Shown here piece by piece: positions 25,568-38,097 of a stretch of 64,000 nt of DNA; positions within the stretch are counted from its first letter, which is position 1, and each line of letters opens with the position of its first letter. The stretch comes from Sialis fuliginosa (taxonomy: Eukaryota; Arthropoda; Insecta; Megaloptera; Sialidae): positions 7,192,001 through 7,256,000 of the forward strand of contig OY540810.1 in the NCBI GenBank assembly GCA_961205875.1, written 5' to 3'. A program made the position numbers and the translations under genes. The notes under the pieces are model-generated. The model did not search any database. It had not been told where the DNA came from and saw only the letters and a program-made list of their open reading frames with translations.

Positions 25568-26081
25568 ACCCCAATGTTAAACATTTTAAAATAAATTTAT
25601 TTTAATGATTACTATCATTACTAAATATTAATCTATATACATTTTATTGCCTTACAACGTGATTTGATAATAATTGATCATTTTGTTTAAAATGGACAAG
25701 TAAATTATCGCGGTTCGGCAGATTATCAAGAAAAATGTTTTTCTTATTTATGTAAATGCTTTACATTGTTTTAATTTTTACGACTCTTTATTTTGTAACT
25801 TTTGTGTAGTAGTAGATACTAATCATTTTGTAATCTTTCGCAAGTGTTTATCACTGGGTGTTCATTACTGGTTTTACTGGAGAAAAAACATATACAAAAT
25901 AAAAGACTATAATTTAAAAAAACAAACTATATTTTCGAATTTTGGTAATTAAATTGATTTAATGAAGAGCTAGTTGTTTTATTGGTATCATGAGTTCATG
26001 AGAATTACAAAAAAAGTAGCTCATTAATCCCGAATAAACAATAAACTTTGATCTTAAAGTGTTCAAGACTGGTGCCAGTAC
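25568..26081 (+). repeat. 500-bp repeat family A, copy 4, diverged
   Basis: It shares TAAATATTAATCTATATACAT, the AAGTGTTTATCACTGGGTG block and the end ACTGGTGCCAGTAC with the other copies, but carries more substitutions. It lies in the first SMPDL3 intron. Confidence 0.7.
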
Positions 26082-26828
26082 TTTATGTGTACACTACATA
26101 AATATACTATACACAACAGTCATATGTAAATATATTACAATGACTGTAGTACCTACCTATTTTTCAATCTTTCATCATACTATAATTTAGCCATATCAAC
26201 TGGGAGCCATTTTAAAGATACACTTCTTTAGGCGCATTCAGGATAAAATATTAGTAATGCAACGGCAACGAAATGCGTTGCAATCAAGTATGCGCCTGCA
26301 CCAAGTTAAGAAAACAACACCATGAAGTTAGGTAAGATGTAGGAAGATAATACAGATAATCGGTAAAACAGGTTTTTAATTTTGCATTTGCTAGGTTAGG
26401 TGTCACTACGCTAAAGAAGTGTAACTTCTAACGCGCGTACATAAGTACAAACATCCACTTTTTTTTATTTAAAAGTATTATATAAAACATAACCTTAAAT
26501 ATTAAGAACGTGTTATATATCTATCCAAAAGAAAAGAATATAATTTTGAAATTTGTCATAGCAAATGCACAGTACATCCTCAATCTAATTATTCTAAATA
26601 TGACGGCATTCATTTGTTTAATTCGTTGCACGTACACTGCTGAAATTTACATAATTCTATTTTATTTAGAAAAGGAAATTAAATTAGTTTTGAAAACAAA
26701 CAAGTATTATAATAATAAAAAATACTTTATATCCGTGTGGAATACTTAAGTACTAAAATTAAATAATTTTTGTTTTGGTATTTTTTTATTGAAAATCTAG
26801 CTGAATATTTTACAATAAATATTTTTTT

Positions 26829-27470
26829 AGGTTTCCGTAGAAAACTAAGAAACCTTATACAGTAGTTTCACCATGTCCATCCTCAAAAATTTTAAACTGA
26901 TTGATGAAATTTGGTATACGGACGAAGAAGATTTTTGAAAAAAACATTTTTTTTTGGGGTGTCATTAGATAGGTTTCTTAAAATGAAACAAAAAATATTA
27001 AATGACCCCCTCCCATAGACTGAAAATTGAACTCACATTTTTTTCGCATATCCCATTAAGTGGGATGTCATTAAATAGGTCTCCTAAAATGCAATAAAAA
27101 ATGTTAAATGATCTTTTGATTTTAACCCTTCAATCACGATAAATATGCATTTAAATGTCGTTATCAGAGCGTCCCCTCCCCCCTAATTTCTAAACTATCA
27201 ATTTAAAAAATCTGAAAAAAATTCAGAATGTTTGTAGCTTTTAATTAGTTACATTCACTGAAAATTATAACGAACACTGTCAAATTTATTTTGGACCCCC
27301 CTCCCATAGACTGAAAAGTAAACTCACATTTTTTTTCACTTACCCCTTGTGGGATGTCATTAGATAGGTCTCCTAAAATGCAACAAAATTGTTATATGAC
27401 ATTTTGATTTTAACCCTTCAGTCACGATATATATTCAGCTCTATTGTCTACGTAGCTTTGTATGAGGGAT
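26829..27470 (+). repeat. GTTTCCGTAG-end repeat with internal direct duplication
   Basis: The block CCCCTCCCATAGACTGAAAA through TAGGTCTCCTAAAATGCAA to TTTTAACCCTTCA occurs at 27003-27139 and again at 27297-27430, with a partial one near 26940. Related sequence lies reversed at 49105-49770. Confidence 0.65.
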
Positions 27471-27769
27471 GGTAATCGATTCAAATATTATATAACATTA
27501 TATCATGCAAATAAAAATAAAACATTGTTGGAGAACTTTTTTTATTCCTTATGTTACGTGAAGGAAAGGATGTCCAAAAATTCTAAAAAAAATCATTACG
27601 TGGTTTATGTAAATTGAGGTGCCCGTAGAGATTGAAATATTAACAGGAGGCCTTCTGAATCTGTTCTTTGTGACCAAAAAGCGTTGACAATTAATATTTA
27701 GGCTATGGTCAATGCACTTTAAATTTAACATGTATTTTAAATAGCAATTTTCAAGTTTTTCTTAAAAAT

Positions 27770-28068
27770 ACTACTTTTTCTCAATATTTCCCATTTTTCC
27801 AATATATTATTACTTTTTCTGGTAGCTGAAAATTTTTTTAAGAAGACATTATAGTTTTTCTTTAATTAATTTATAAATTCCATCTCCAGAGAAAATCAAT
27901 CAAACATAAAAATTTGTTAAATTTGTCAAATTTAACAAAAAATCCATTTTCTGCGGAGATAGAATTTAAAAATTAGTAAAGAAACTATAGAGCATTCTTT
28001 AAAAATTTTCCATACTCCAGAAAAAGTAATAATATACAGGAAAAACGGAAAAAATTGTGAAAAATGTC
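27770..28068. repeat. 300-bp imperfect palindrome
   Basis: The left arm includes ATATTATTACTTTTTCTGG, GACATTATAGTTTTTCTTTA and CCATCTCCAGAGAAAAT. The right arm carries the inverted forms (ATTTTCTGCGGAGATAG, AAAGAAACTATAGAGCATTC, CCAGAAAAAGTAATAATAT). The centre is near 27918. This is a foldback element or MITE. Confidence 0.75.
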
Positions 28069-30667
28069 CATATTTATCTGTAATTTTTATTGTATTAATT
28101 AAAAAAAATAAAGAAATAGAGTCTTAAAAGTTAATAGAGAACGTTATTTTCTATAATTTATATTCCATTCATTTTTCCATACTTTAATTAGATTTTTTAT
28201 AATATATATAATTTTAATAAAAGTACACTACTAGCTCTCAGTTTGACGTACAATAAAGATCAATGGCACCCATCGAAGATGATTTTATAAAACAATTTGA
28301 AAAAAATGTTTTAAATAAAATTTTAGAGGATATTATTATCTAAAATGTTTGTTCCAATCATTTCTTCGAAACAATTAATCATTTTCAAGATATCTGTTTT
28401 TGCATAATGTATAAAAAAAATCGTGTAGTAGCCACAACAGTTTATTCAATAATTTTACATTTTCGGTACAATGCTAGGATATTTACGATCTAAACGTGTG
28501 TTAAGATCGTTATACAATTTTCAGTTATTTATATTATTTTTCAACTGAAGGGTTGAAGAAAATAAAAAAGCAATAACAGCCAGTGTTCCGCGTGTTTGGT
28601 ACTTGAACACTAACAATCAACTGTAATAAATTTGTTTTGCATAAGTGAGCCGTTGTTACAATAATGCGTTGTGTTACACCGGGGAACGATTTACGAAGAA
28701 TTTAAATTTTTATTTCCAACCAAATGGCAGTTGGTTCATATTGAGCACATTGTTTATGTCTTTTTCATGGAATAGTAAAACATGCGAAACTATTCATTCT
28801 TCCAGGTTGTTCCGATTTGATAACGAAATATTAATATTTATAACACTAAATTCTATATCTACTTTGATTTACAATAAGAAAAATGAAATTATGTTACTTA
28901 CACTTAAAAAGTGTACATATTTTTACCGCTGATGTTTTGTGTGTCCAAATTTTCTTATTTGTATCTAATATTAACACTGGACAACTCTCCGTGACCATCT
29001 CTCCGCCCCCTGCCCTTCCTTTAATACACTATATTATATTATATCAAATGCACAACCACTGCGATAACTTGACTCGCGGCGAGTTGTCCCATTCCGTTAC
29101 CGTTTCTATTTAAAAAAAGCTACCATGAATGGTGTAGGTATAAATGATAGATAATAATATTCTCAACAACTTTTAACTTCTCATTGTTTATCTTATTTTT
29201 CATGAATAATTTGAAAAGTTAGAAAATTGGTAAGAGTAAACATCCGTTTCCGTTTGTCATTGTTTTCAAAAATATGAGATGAAAAATTTCACCCGAACGA
29301 TTTATCGTTTTTGATTTACAGCACCTACAGAACGACAAATACATGATAGTAAAAATAGTCAAAATTGATTCCGGGAAGGTCAAAACGGATATTTCCATCA
29401 AAATCTCAAATTCGAAAAAATCACCTTAACAATATATACTTATACTACCTAGATACATTTCATAAATAAGTAAAAATAATTTTCAATTATTGTTTTAATA
29501 AATTCAAGATCTGTAATGCAAATTCTTTTCTTCAAAGTAACTTTTATTTCTTACAAAAATTCTACATAACATTTTTACGAATCCTGAATTGACATGGTTA
29601 TTTAAAAAAAAAACATTCACCAGCTTTCGTACACCGTGGTAATTGGCTATTATTTTTGGTTATGAATAATGCCCCATACACACAGGCATCTAACAATAAA
29701 ACAGCTGCAAAAGACCAAAAGCGTTTTCGTTCATACACAATGCGTTTGAACGCTGTATTTGAATAAATTCCCCAGCAAAATTGAATGGGGACTACAGTTA
29801 TTTACGATATTTAGATATTGAATTGCTTTCAGACAATAGACCCGTACGGGATAGAAAAGGCGTCGCAATAATCTAACATTTCAAGTTTGTATTTAATATG
29901 TATTCAATTTAATAATATCTGGTATTGTGTATTTATTACATATGTTTAATAGAAACCGCAATGTATGTAATTGAAATATAAACCAATTTAATGTTTCCGT
30001 GTTGATCTCGAACTACATAGATACTTGGTTCTGAGGAGTATATTGTGGTGGGTTCTTCAGAGTTTGTGACGGAACATTGGTCAAAGATACAATAAAACGT
30101 ATTGTATCCACCACATAAAGTTGCCTACAGGTATTTAACTGAACTATCTTCAGTTACATATGTACTAGTTATCTTGCTCGTATCGACTAATGTTACATGT
30201 TACATATAGACGTATCAATAATAAGTAACAGAATATTTGTTCAATAAAAATTACTATGCTAGTTTAAATAATTGAGGGGCAGATCAATATTATGGGGAAA
30301 ATTGTGTTGCATATTGGTAAAATTTCCAATGTTATCGGAGTAACAATAATCGTTAACAACAATTATTTATCATTAGTATTAAAACAAAAAAACTATAAAA
30401 AATCATCTTCGTTACATTATTTCATTTAAATTATTCAAGAAAGACAATCATCACATATGTCAGGATTATTGGTATAAGTTTTATGATTCCAACTATGTGC
30501 GGTCCATTTTAACCAACAGTATGAAAAGTGAAAAAAAAATCGAACAAAAATATATCCTATCAAAGCCCCAATCAATTCATGACAGTTAATTGTTGATAAA
30601 TTGCTGCTGCAAACTCTAAATTAAAAACGCTGTTTGTTTAACTTTGTACTAACTACACCCTTACCAC
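28069..30667. other. Intronic AT-rich DNA
   Basis: Apart from the repeat at 29225-29470, nothing is recognised. The overlapping frames at 28645-29113 lack motifs and splice context. Confidence 0.5.
29225..29470 (+). repeat. Dispersed repeat shared with 54955-55175
   Basis: Both have AAACATCCG, AAAATTTCACCC, AACGATTTRTCG and a RTCARAATTGATTCMGGRAA-like block in the same order and spacing. No function was recognised. Confidence 0.55.
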
Positions 30668-32117
30668 TAGTGTTTGCAATCCCGCAATGCGGGATCCCGC
30701 ATTCCCGCGGGATCCCGCACGTTTTGGAGATCTGCGGATCCCGCACTGAAAGTGCGGGATCCGCGCGGAATTTTTTGAACATTGAATTTGTAGGTCGCAT
30801 GCGTTTTGAATACTTGTAAAGCGTAAATATGAATAAAAAAGGTAACAATTTTGAAAAAAAAAATTAAGGGTGAGATGACTGAATATGAAACTAGTGAAGT
30901 AAATTATATCTCTTGTTCACGATTAGTTAAGTGGTTACACTGAGTGCGACTCAGGCGACGAAAGAAGCTCGAACAGCCCCCAGATTACCAAAAAAAAACA
31001 TAAAAAATACAAAAATTTAGAAGAAGAATAGCAGATTAAATGAAAGTTAACCACAAAAATTTAATACACAAAATTCGATGTACACGATATTTTTTTAACA
31101 GTATTGTCCCTAAAATACAACCGTAAATAATAATAATTAGTGGTTTAGTTTTACGTGACATACCGTATATACTAGCGTGTTTTTTATTTATTTTTTTCGG
31201 TCCCGCTAGCCTATGTTTAAGCTTTGGATCAAAAGTTAACTGTTCCAAAATTTCAGACTCATAGATCAAACCTGTGGACGGCGCAAACCGAGTCATTTTC
31301 CCATTTGATTAACATGGGAAAAATTACTTTTTTACTTATGCGTGAATATCTCGTTGAAAAATTTATTTATTTTAATTTCTTATAGCAGATTATTAAATTT
31401 CTTACAAAAAAGATCCCAAGTGATCAAATCATAGATCGAATATTTTTAAAGATATGTTCGTTTAAACATTATCATAAAAAGTAAAATCCAATTTTTATGA
31501 TAATTTTTAAACAAACATTTCTTAAAATTTATTGGATTTATGAATTGAGCACTTAATTCTCTACAAAATATTCCCTTGAGAAATTTTCAAAAAAAATTGT
31601 TTTCAACGAGATATTCACGCGGAGGTAAAAAAGTAATTTTTCCCATGTTAATCAAATGGGAAAAAGACTCGGTTTGCGCCGTCCACAGATTTGATCTGTG
31701 AGTTTGAAATTTTGGGACAATTAACTTTTGATCCAAATCTAAAACATAGGCCTGCGGGAAACAAGGGCTAATTTATACGCAACGAAGGAGTTAAAACAAT
31801 TGAAATGGATAATCGAACAAAAAGACAAAAGTAGTTAGAAGCATCTTGTTCTTATACCTAACATATTAGACAACCTCCTATTTACAGGTATATTTTATGG
31901 ATTTTACATCGGTCTATACGGTATGAGTTACGTTTACGTATCATATGTTACCACTATAAAAATATTTTTCATGTCAATTGTCATGTATAATAGTAACTTT
32001 AAGTATGAATAATAAAATTTTTGGAAAAACTGCGGGATCCCGCGGGATCCCGCGGGATTTGAGGATTTCCCGCAAAAATCCCGCGGGAAAAAAAAGTCTG
32101 CGGGATTGCAAACCCTA
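30668..32117. mobile_element. hAT-like non-autonomous element with 8-bp target duplication
   Basis: Ends are TAGTGTTTGCAATCCCGCA and, inverted, TAGGGTTTGCAATCCCGCA. CTTACCAC lies directly outside both (30660-30667 and 32118-32125). TAG-NG ends and an 8-bp duplication are diagnostic of the hAT superfamily. Both subterminal regions carry stacked GCGGGATCCCGC units, and the middle is a 560-bp palindrome. No transposase was seen; open frames within it are by-products of the repeats. Confidence 0.85.
31201..31759. repeat. 560-bp palindrome inside the hAT-like element
   Basis: GGATCAAAAGTTAACTGT, GTGGACGGCGCAAACCGAGT, CATTTGATTAACATGGGAAA and GTGAATATCTCGTTGAAAA on the left recur inverted on the right. 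The centre is near 31480, at TTATGATAA-like sequence. The outer arms match well and the inner arms are more diverged. Confidence 0.85.
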
Positions 32118-32497
32118 CTTACCACGAATCACTCAAAATTACATCAAAAATCATTTATTTACATTTGCGGAAACAAAACACTAACATTCAACATGTCAAA
32201 GAAAACAATATAGCCGATATGCAATAAAGTTAAGCGTCTATCGCACGGTGTTGCCATTTAAGAAATCAGAAAACTACTTTTCGAGATATAAGGCTGGTCA
32301 AATTTAGCGAGTGGTCCAATATACCATACTTTCCCCTATATTGTATTTAAAATACAACACGCTAATTCCTGTTTTGAATATAATACAAGTACATATACAC
32401 CAACACGTTGTGTGCATCCAATAATGTAACAAATAGACCCGTTCGACAATTAGTGTGTTAACGTGTATAACCGACTAAGCATGTTGTACTGTTTCAG

Positions 32498-32687
32498 ATT
32501 GTTGGCAGAATGGTGTTGGCGGCAACAACGGTGGGAACAGTAACGGGGGTGGAGGCGGTAGAGTCAGACACCGTATCGGTAGATTCGGTGACTACAACTG
32601 CGATTCGCCATGGACGTTGATAGAATCTGCAGGACGTGCGATGCGCCTTCGGCAAGGCGATAACATAGAATTCGTCTTGTGGACAGG
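32498..32687 (+). CDS. SMPDL3-like phosphodiesterase, internal exon with FGDYNCDSPW and WTG
   Basis: The exon follows CTGTTTCAG and ends before GTAAGT. Its first two bases complete a His codon carried over from the previous exon, and two bases remain at its end. The reading starts CWQ, then has about 17 residues of Gly and Asn (32509-32559), then GRFGDYNCDSPWTLIESA, and ends EFVLWTG. The FGD-x-x-CDSP-x-x-L-x-x-SA block and the F-x-x-WTG ending match the N-terminal half of SMPDL3A and SMPDL3B. The Cys is expected to form a conserved disulphide. The Gly/Asn stretch is longer than the equivalent loop I know in vertebrate members and probably forms a flexible surface loop. The final GG joins to the next exon to give WTGD, whose Asp is a bridging metal ligand in the family. 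Confidence 0.92.
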
Positions 32688-35600
32688 GTAAGTTAATTAA
32701 TTTAATTTAAGATCTTACTAACAATAAATATGAGAATTTTCTTTTGAGTTATATTTATTAATATCAAAACGAGTGTAGATGTTAATAAATACAAGACCGT
32801 CTTAAGATAATTTATAAAAATTAATAGTCGAAAAAATGCGTTTCTTAAAATACAAAATGAGTGAGTTTTGGGCAAACAAAAATAACTTGAAATTTAAGGA
32901 TGTATGTGAGATATCTCAAAAAGTTACAAATTGCTTAAAAGGTGAGAATGTTCTCATTAGCATTCTAATACAATTTAAAAATATTAAATTGATTCACTAA
33001 GCTGTTTAGGAAATATATCGATTTCAAATTAACATGTTTTTCGACATTTTTTAGGTAAAATACATTGATAAAAAGTTACCAATTATCTAATTTTTGGAGG
33101 AAGTATAGTACTTGATTGTTGAATATTTATGCAAAAAATCATTATTATTCACTACACCGTTTTCGAGAAATTAAATTATAATACAACAAACTTTTAAATT
33201 TAACGCTCTGCGAATATTTTTGCGTATATTTAGCAATGTTGCATACGACGTTTTTCTTTGCAAATAAATTATGAAATATCTTTATTTTTTTATATATTTT
33301 TTAAATAAATAGTTTATGATTTAATTGTGTCAATAAAGAAAAGCCTGTATATAATATTAACTTCTTAATATCACGTATCATAAGCTAGACATACCTTTTT
33401 ATTGTTATTTAATAAAAGAGTATTAAATTATAAAATAAATAAAATTAAAAATTCATACACGTAAACGATATATTTTTCATGTACTCGTAGACTGCTTTTA
33501 TACAGTCACATAAACTGAGAAACAGAAACTATTCAGTACACTCCAAGCATTGTAATTCTTGGAAAATTGCAGTCTCTACTCTCTGCAACTCTAAATAATG
33601 CACTGTGTACTGTTATGGAATTTGTTTAGTAATGATTTAATTATTTCTAGAGTACAAAATATTTCTACTTTAAAGTTCTTTAGAAAGAAAAATCTTTCAT
33701 ATGTACAAGTTAATTCTCCGATGGTTGCTTTGATAAAATAATCAAATCATCAAAGATGAAAATATGCGAACTTAAGGATCTTTAAATAATGTTCAATATA
33801 CAATTTAGTTTTAATGAAAATATTTAACATTTATATAAAAACGGCTTATATTTTTAAAAATATGAAATATGTTTAGTCAACACCACTGAACTATGTCATC
33901 ACATATTTTACAAAAATTAGTTTGTACATTGCATAAGCAACTTTTCAGTATATTTTTGCTGGGAAAATCTGCGAAATTTCGGAATCTTTTTTTTAGATAC
34001 CTTATCCTTTATTTGTATATAAATAATTTTTTACCTAGTGACTTCTTTGTACAATATTTTGTAACGTAGGTATATTGTATATACAGTAAGCAAAATAAGA
34101 TTTTCCACAAATATCTAAAATAGTATTGGTTTTATAAAAAAGGTTCTATAACAAATTGAAGATCAAAAAATTTTCAATAAAAAATGTTTTTATACATTTT
34201 TCGTAGAATCCGTGGAAATGAATCGGAATATTTATATATTAATTTTTTTTCGTACCACCTTTGAGGTTATGTATCATGCGAGCTAGTATCCATTCTCCAA
34301 TAAGTTTATAAAAAAAAAGTGTAAATAATAATTTTTTTTTCTTTAATTAATTTTTGGATCTTTTTTTCAATAAACTAATTTTTTTTTGATACATCCAAAA
34401 GTTATTTTTTAACTTTTCTGTGCATCGTGCAGATTTTTTTTATGGCGAGGCATTCGCTGGGAAGATATACTTACAAATATTACGTATGGGTGCAGAAATT
34501 TTAAACTTTCTTCAGGATTTCCAATTAATTGACTGAGCAGTTGTGACATTACAAATATAAATAATAACAACTTAATTGCGTAAATAAATATTATTATATT
34601 ACTTATAATTTACTTTTAATCTACTTCTACTTTTGGATCTAGTAATTAAAATCGGTACAGTAGTTTTCGAGATTCGTGGTAAATATTAATTATATAAACA
34701 ATCAATTTTTGTAAAAATTGTGTAGTGTAAATATACATTAAATAACTCAAAAACTACTAAGTCTTTGGAAACATATGTAGTACAAACAGTTATACAAAAA
34801 TAAAGGTTTTACAAAAATTGTTATTGTTAATCAAATACAAACATGATTCTATTATTAACAATTTAATAAAACAAAAACAATTAAAGATGTCAGGTCCTAA
34901 TTTTCGGTGAATATTCTGTACTCCAAAATGTTTATTTTCCCGTGGTATCAACTTAATAAACGTTAAACTTTATTAGCTTAAAAAAAATTTACCAATGACG
35001 CGGACCACCAAAATCGGTTAGGGTATTATTCTAAACCACATTTGTAACAAATCCTGTAAATATTAAAACTGTACCTAAAAATTCCTATTTTAGGTACTTT
35101 TTAGCCTAGAAAGCTTGGACTACTTTATCATCGTATTAAAACAAATTAAATAATTAACAATAATACCTGGCTATTTTGTAAGTTAAATGTATGTTTTTTT
35201 TATATCATTACTAAAAATGAACCACTTCCAACACTTGTGAAAACAATACCTAATTTAAAATAAACTAATGCTGTAATTATTTGTATTGCTAATCCTCATA
35301 GACTTCGTTAAAATAAATTAAACAAGAAATACGAGACCATAGAAAGATTTTAATTCGGCCACAAGGGTGTCTATATCCATTACAGATAATAACCTCTCGG
35401 AATAGGTATGTGTTTTTTGTTATCTCATTAATCCGGCGACTATCGGGTGCCTACAACCAGGGGCGGTCTCATTAATTTTAATTGTTACATACTGCGTTAA
35501 GGATCTAGAAAAAAAACTTGTAAACTTTAGCTAATGTAAGCAAAAAAGTAAACAACAAAGATAATCTAAAATATTAAGATGCATAAATATATACCTACAT

Positions 35601-36404
35601 GTATAGAAATCTGAAAATTATTGCCACAAAATTAGTGTTTGGTACATGGAGAAATAAATTATAAATATAATATAAAAATATGAGCTAAGAATATTTATAT
35701 AATTTGTACCCTGTAGTTGGGTCGCAGTCTTTAACGACAAATTTCAGAGTCGCAGCAAAAGTTCCTAAAGAAATAAAACGATTTTATTTAGATTTAAATA
35801 TTATAATAAATGGGCCTACTAAGTTTGTGATATGCGAATATGAATGAAAACTGGTCTATCACTTCTACATGCGACTCTACATTATACATTCTATTACCTA
35901 TTCCCAGATTTTATTTATTTGTAGTCAAATAAACGTACGATTAAAAAATTCTATTGTTACTATTTTGTTATTTTCAAAAATGAAAAAAAAACGATATATA
36001 ATACAAAAACATACTTTGGAAATTCTTACAGCGCTTAATGACAAAAATAAACAATTAAATTAAATAAAGCTGTATGTGCATGTACATTAAAATTAAAATT
36101 AAATTTACACTGAAAAAGGGGAACTTATGACCAAAAAATGGTCCAAAAACGAGGTTTTTAATATTTCGTAGCATACGTAAAATATCCCTGCATCCAAATT
36201 AAAGATCATTAAATTATAAATAAAAACATCCCAACATATTCTTTATATCTATAACGGTTTTCGTGTTAAATTCTTAATTTTTTTGATTTGCACACTCAAA
36301 TAATTAAACTATTATTAGTGCAAAAACTAAATTTGATTATAAAATAGCTTAAATATTATACGTATACTATTTAATAAGCATTTAATTTGTGGGCAAAGTG
36401 TTAT

Positions 36405-36600
36405 ATGTTCGCAGTCCTGGCCCGGTCGACCCTAGCTCTATCTCTTGTGTAGAGACCTCCGCAACTTCTTACTGTCACTCCGCGGTTGTGTATTTATGCG
36501 TCTTCTGCGAATTAAAACGCCGTGTTTGTCGATGGAGGGAAAATTAATTGAAACGTCTTCAGAGACGAATTTTCATTAGTCTCTCTCGAATAGTACTGTA
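36405..36600. other. GC-richer intronic patch, function unknown
   Basis: This patch contains CTGGCCCGGTCGACCCTAG and CTCCGCGGTTG and is distinctly GC-richer than the intron. No open frame of useful length on either strand. It could be a regulatory element or an unrecognised exon. Confidence 0.25.
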
Positions 36601-37554
36601 TTTCTTGTTTTCGTCAAAAGGATTTCTTAGCGTTTTGTAAATATATGTATATATGGAACGTTGTTGCTAATGTAATTGTTATTATTTACAACTGAAGAGA
36701 AAATTTACTTAGGCATTGTTGTGTCTTAAACATAATTTATTTAGTATATATTAAGAAGAAATGTTGTTTATAGTATTATATAATATTTTCATATCATCTA
36801 GAAGCTTCTGCGCTTATTTATTACTGTTTTTACTGTTTTGTTATTTTTTTTTTTTTTATACGGCCTTATGCGTATAAAATACAAAGGAAGTATAAATAAG
36901 CATTGTTAAGCAGATTTTTTTTATCGAATTCGAGATTTATTAGATTTGATTTTTCAAATATTCACTTTGAACTTCTCTGAATTTATTATATTTTTGCTAT
37001 GATGTTTGCATGTCTGTCTGTTCATCTGTAAACGCTATAACTGAAAAACTTAATACTGGAAACGGATGTTTACTAAATTTTTCAAATTATTTCTGAAATC
37101 CTAAATGCTTTAAGTAAATGTTGCAAATGTATTATTATCTATAATTAATATTCTATTAAAACACATATTTTATGGAAATAATTTACAATTATATTTTGTT
37201 CATAACAGAAAAATATTCGCTGCGTCTTGGATTATTTTACGGAAGCCTCTACTTTCGGAGATTAATGTTATTGTTCATTGTTTACAGAAACAGAAAAAAC
37301 TTGATTGTAATATGGATCTTAATATTTGTTTACAAACGGAAAAAAATTATAATTTTTTTTTGCCAAAGTTAAATGAATTTCGTTGAATATTATTCACCCT
37401 CTTTGCAAAAAAAGTTAATAAATAAACAAAACAAAACAATTTACACCACATAATCTTTCCGACATTGTTTATACACTCAACCACTAATCTAACTTGAATA
37501 ACAAACAGTTAAGTCAACAATAACGTGAATATTTATTTAACTTTCGTATAGACC

Positions 37555-37692
37555 ATGTATGCTGTGGTCGCGGAAAAAGGAGGCAGAAAGAAACTTTCCC
37601 TGGAAGCCGTAACTCAGTTTGTATTAGTTCGATACAACTTGTTTAAAGTTGGTTCTGACAGTCTCCGCGGCCAACTTGCGCCCCGAAATTGA
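37555..37692 (+). other. 45-codon open frame in a GC-richer patch
   Basis: ATG at 37555 opens MYAVVAEKGGRKKLSLEAVT then QFVLVRYNLFKVGSDSLRGQ and stops at 37690. Codon use looks less AT-driven than chance frames nearby, and GC-rich sequence continues to about 37780. No family was recognised. It may be a small gene, an exon of something on another strand, or a regulatory patch. Confidence 0.2.
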
Positions 37693-37865
37693 TTTCTAGT
37701 GACACGCTCGGCAAGTCAATGTGCGAGACGAGGTTAATAGCGTCTTCTTCTCGAATCGAAACATCAGAGGCGGAACAATACATTTTGAAGCGGGAAGCAA
37801 ATATCATCGTTAATATTATAGGTACCTATATTCTATATCTTTTTGCTGAAGAAGATTAATTTTCT

Positions 37866-38097
37866 ATCTTGCAAATGGGGCATTAATTCTATGATAGTAT
37901 CTATGGATTAGTTATAGAATTTAGAGCAATGATACTTCAACTTATTATAACACAGTTGGCGACTCTGACCGTACAAAATGCGCGAAACTTCTCAAACACT
38001 TCATGAAACTTCAAGGGAACTGTCAGGTTGGTTTGATACCCCGTGCTTGCAAGCTAGTCAATTTTGTTAGCTCGTTTATAATACCGGACATAAGAGT
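37866..38097 (-). mobile_element. One-ended copy of the CCGGTATTATAAA inverted-repeat element
   Basis: Reversed, it begins CTTATGTCCGGTATTATAAA, then GAGCTAACAAAATT, then TACGGTCAGAGTCGCCAACT and TAACTAATCCATAGATACTA, the order seen in 41690-42027. The second terminal repeat is missing. Confidence 0.65.

Larger units (their letters stand above)
23947..32497 (+). other. Intron of the SMPDL3-like gene, about 8.6 kb
   Basis: It runs from GTAAGT to CTGTTTCAG and splits a codon after its first base. It holds a family-G repeat, a copy of the 500-bp repeat, the GTTTCC-end repeat with an internal direct repeat, a 300-bp palindrome and a 1.45-kb hAT-like element. No second gene was recognised inside it. 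Confidence 0.88.

Noticed and set aside
30621-30848. Overlapping frames on both strands in GC-rich sequence
   Set aside because: They are read through the palindromic GCGGGATCCCGC ends of the hAT-like element.
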